From assembly GCA_036741235.1 (NCBI GenBank), contig DAINSQ010000234.1, positions 1 to 5,850 of the forward strand: a stretch of 5,850 nucleotides of DNA. The letters run 5' to 3'. Positions within the stretch are counted from its first letter, which is position 1, and the number at the start of each line of letters is the position of its first letter. The position numbers and the translations under genes are program-made. The stretch is from JABWBR01 sp036741235. GTDB lineage: Bacteria; Bacteroidota; Bacteroidia; Chitinophagales; Saprospiraceae. This document shows positions 5,477 to 5,850 of this stretch, in pieces. A model generated the notes under the pieces. That model was given only the letters and a program-made list of their open reading frames with translations, did not search any database and was not told the DNA's origin.

Positions 5477-5508
5477 TTGTTTTTCTCCTTGCCTTACCCG
5501 TATCTTGC
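5477..5508 (+). promoter_or_regulatory. Possible promoter upstream of the small ORF
   Basis: TTG (5477-5479) and TATCTTGC (5501-5508) are separated by 21 bases. The second element departs from TAnnTTTG at the last two bases. The start would be at about 5515, some 20 bases before ATG 5538. The spacing is right but the match is imperfect. Confidence 0.35.
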
Positions 5509-5537
5509 AGGCGTTTTAGGATGTTAAACATAGTCCC

Positions 5538-5723
5538 ATGAAAAAAATGTATACACGACATCCCGTGCTATGTCAAATAGCATTGCATCATCCCTCCATT
5601 GATTTACAAAGTTCATTTCCTTATTCAAGGAATAGATTTTATACGTTTATAGATGTTTGTCGAAACAAGACGAAGAACATAACTGTGCACATAGACGACC
5701 TTAATACTGACGGCATAAAATAA
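5538..5723 (+). CDS. Hypothetical small protein (61 aa), uncertain
   Basis: The frame starts MKKMYTRHPV and ends NTDGIK. I recognise no family. The protein is polar, with several His, Arg and Lys residues and two Cys, and has no evident signal peptide, membrane segment or motif. In favour of a real gene are a plausible promoter about 20 bases upstream and a strong intrinsic terminator starting five bases after the stop. Against it are the AT-rich composition unlike the neighbours, the lack of a Shine-Dalgarno and the short length, which can arise by chance. It could instead be the trace of a non-coding RNA that shares the same promoter and terminator. Confidence 0.35.
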   Translation: MKKMYTRHPVLCQIALHHPSIDLQSSFPYSRNRFYTFIDVCRNKTKNITVHIDDLNTDGIK

Positions 5724-5728
5724 CAATC

Positions 5729-5768
5729 GGCCATTTGCAGCATAAGTTTCCTGCACGATGGCCTTTTT
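5729..5768 (+). terminator. Intrinsic terminator after the small ORF
   Basis: GGCCAT (5729-5734) pairs with ATGGCC (5758-5763), and inside it GCAG (5737-5740) pairs with CTGC (5751-5754) across a small internal loop (TT opposite ACG). The apical loop is 5741-5750. TTTTT (5764-5768) follows. I found no upstream segment that could compete for the stem, so it looks like a plain terminator rather than a second attenuator. Confidence 0.7.
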
Positions 5769-5838
5769 GCGTTTTACGCTTGCGCAACAAAGATATTTTT
5801 TGACCTAATTTCTTCATTATTTAACAAATTGTAATCTT

Positions 5839-5850
5839 ATGGAAAAAACG
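5839..5850 (+). CDS. Possible start of a further gene, cut by the window edge
   Basis: An ATG followed by GAA AAA ACG (MEKT) lies at the window edge, about 70 bases after the terminator, with an AT-rich leader before it. Four codons say nothing about function. The placement is right for a new gene on the + strand, but the call is a guess. Confidence 0.3.

Larger units (their letters stand above)
5365..5838. other. Intergenic region after the enoyl-CoA hydratase gene
   Basis: This stretch has no gene I can name. It holds an inverted array of short repeats (5371-5457) ending in a T run, a possible promoter (5477-5508), an uncertain 61-residue ORF (5538-5723), a good intrinsic terminator (5729-5768) and, after it, a small hairpin (GCGT-TTT-ACGC, 5769-5779) and the palindrome TTGCGCAA (5780-5787). 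The DNA is visibly more AT-rich than the genes to its left. Confidence 0.6.

Noticed and set aside
5729..5768. Second attenuator for the gene starting at 5839
   Set aside because: I found no upstream strand that could compete with the terminator stem and no amino-acid-biased leader ORF before it.

Overview
The window reads as a chromosomal piece from a Bacteroidota bacterium, probably a moderately GC-rich member of the Saprospiria/Chitinophagia side (inference). Signs of this are two good matches to the Bacteroidota -7 promoter element TAnnTTTG (292-299 and 4556-4563), the near absence of Shine-Dalgarno sequences, the class Ibeta DAHP synthase with a C-terminal chorismate mutase, and the gene order prephenate dehydratase, aminotransferase, prephenate dehydrogenase, DAHP synthase-chorismate mutase.

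Layout, all on the + strand. 1-141: non-coding, with an octamer tandem repeat and an intrinsic terminator for a gene outside the window. 142-479: a control region holding a promoter, a 20-codon leader peptide gene (322-384) with nine aromatic codons in a run of ten, and a switchable terminator (428-455). 480-4546: a tight aromatic amino acid operon of pheA, an aminotransferase, tyrA and a DAHP synthase-chorismate mutase fusion, joined by an 11-base overlap and gaps of 5 and 32 bases. 4582-5364: an enoyl-CoA hydratase with its own promoter match. 5365-5838: mostly non-coding, with an inverted array of short repeats, a possible 61-residue ORF and a strong intrinsic terminator. 5839-5850: the possible first codons of another gene.

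The operon supplies the first step of the shikimate pathway (DAHP synthase), the chorismate branch point (chorismate mutase) and both terminal branches: PheA makes phenylpyruvate, TyrA makes 4-hydroxyphenylpyruvate, and the aminotransferase can complete Phe and Tyr or act earlier on prephenate.

The most notable discovery is a complete ribosome-mediated attenuator upstream of pheA. The leader peptide has the core WFYFWSFYFY. Three mutually exclusive RNA pairings can be traced base by base: a 1:2 hairpin (337-346 with 389-398), an antiterminator (386-391 with 428-433) and a terminator (428-434 with 441-447, followed by nine T). The leader contains Phe, Tyr and Trp codons, so it should sense shortage of any of the three charged tRNAs. 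That fits an operon that includes the common-pathway DAHP synthase.
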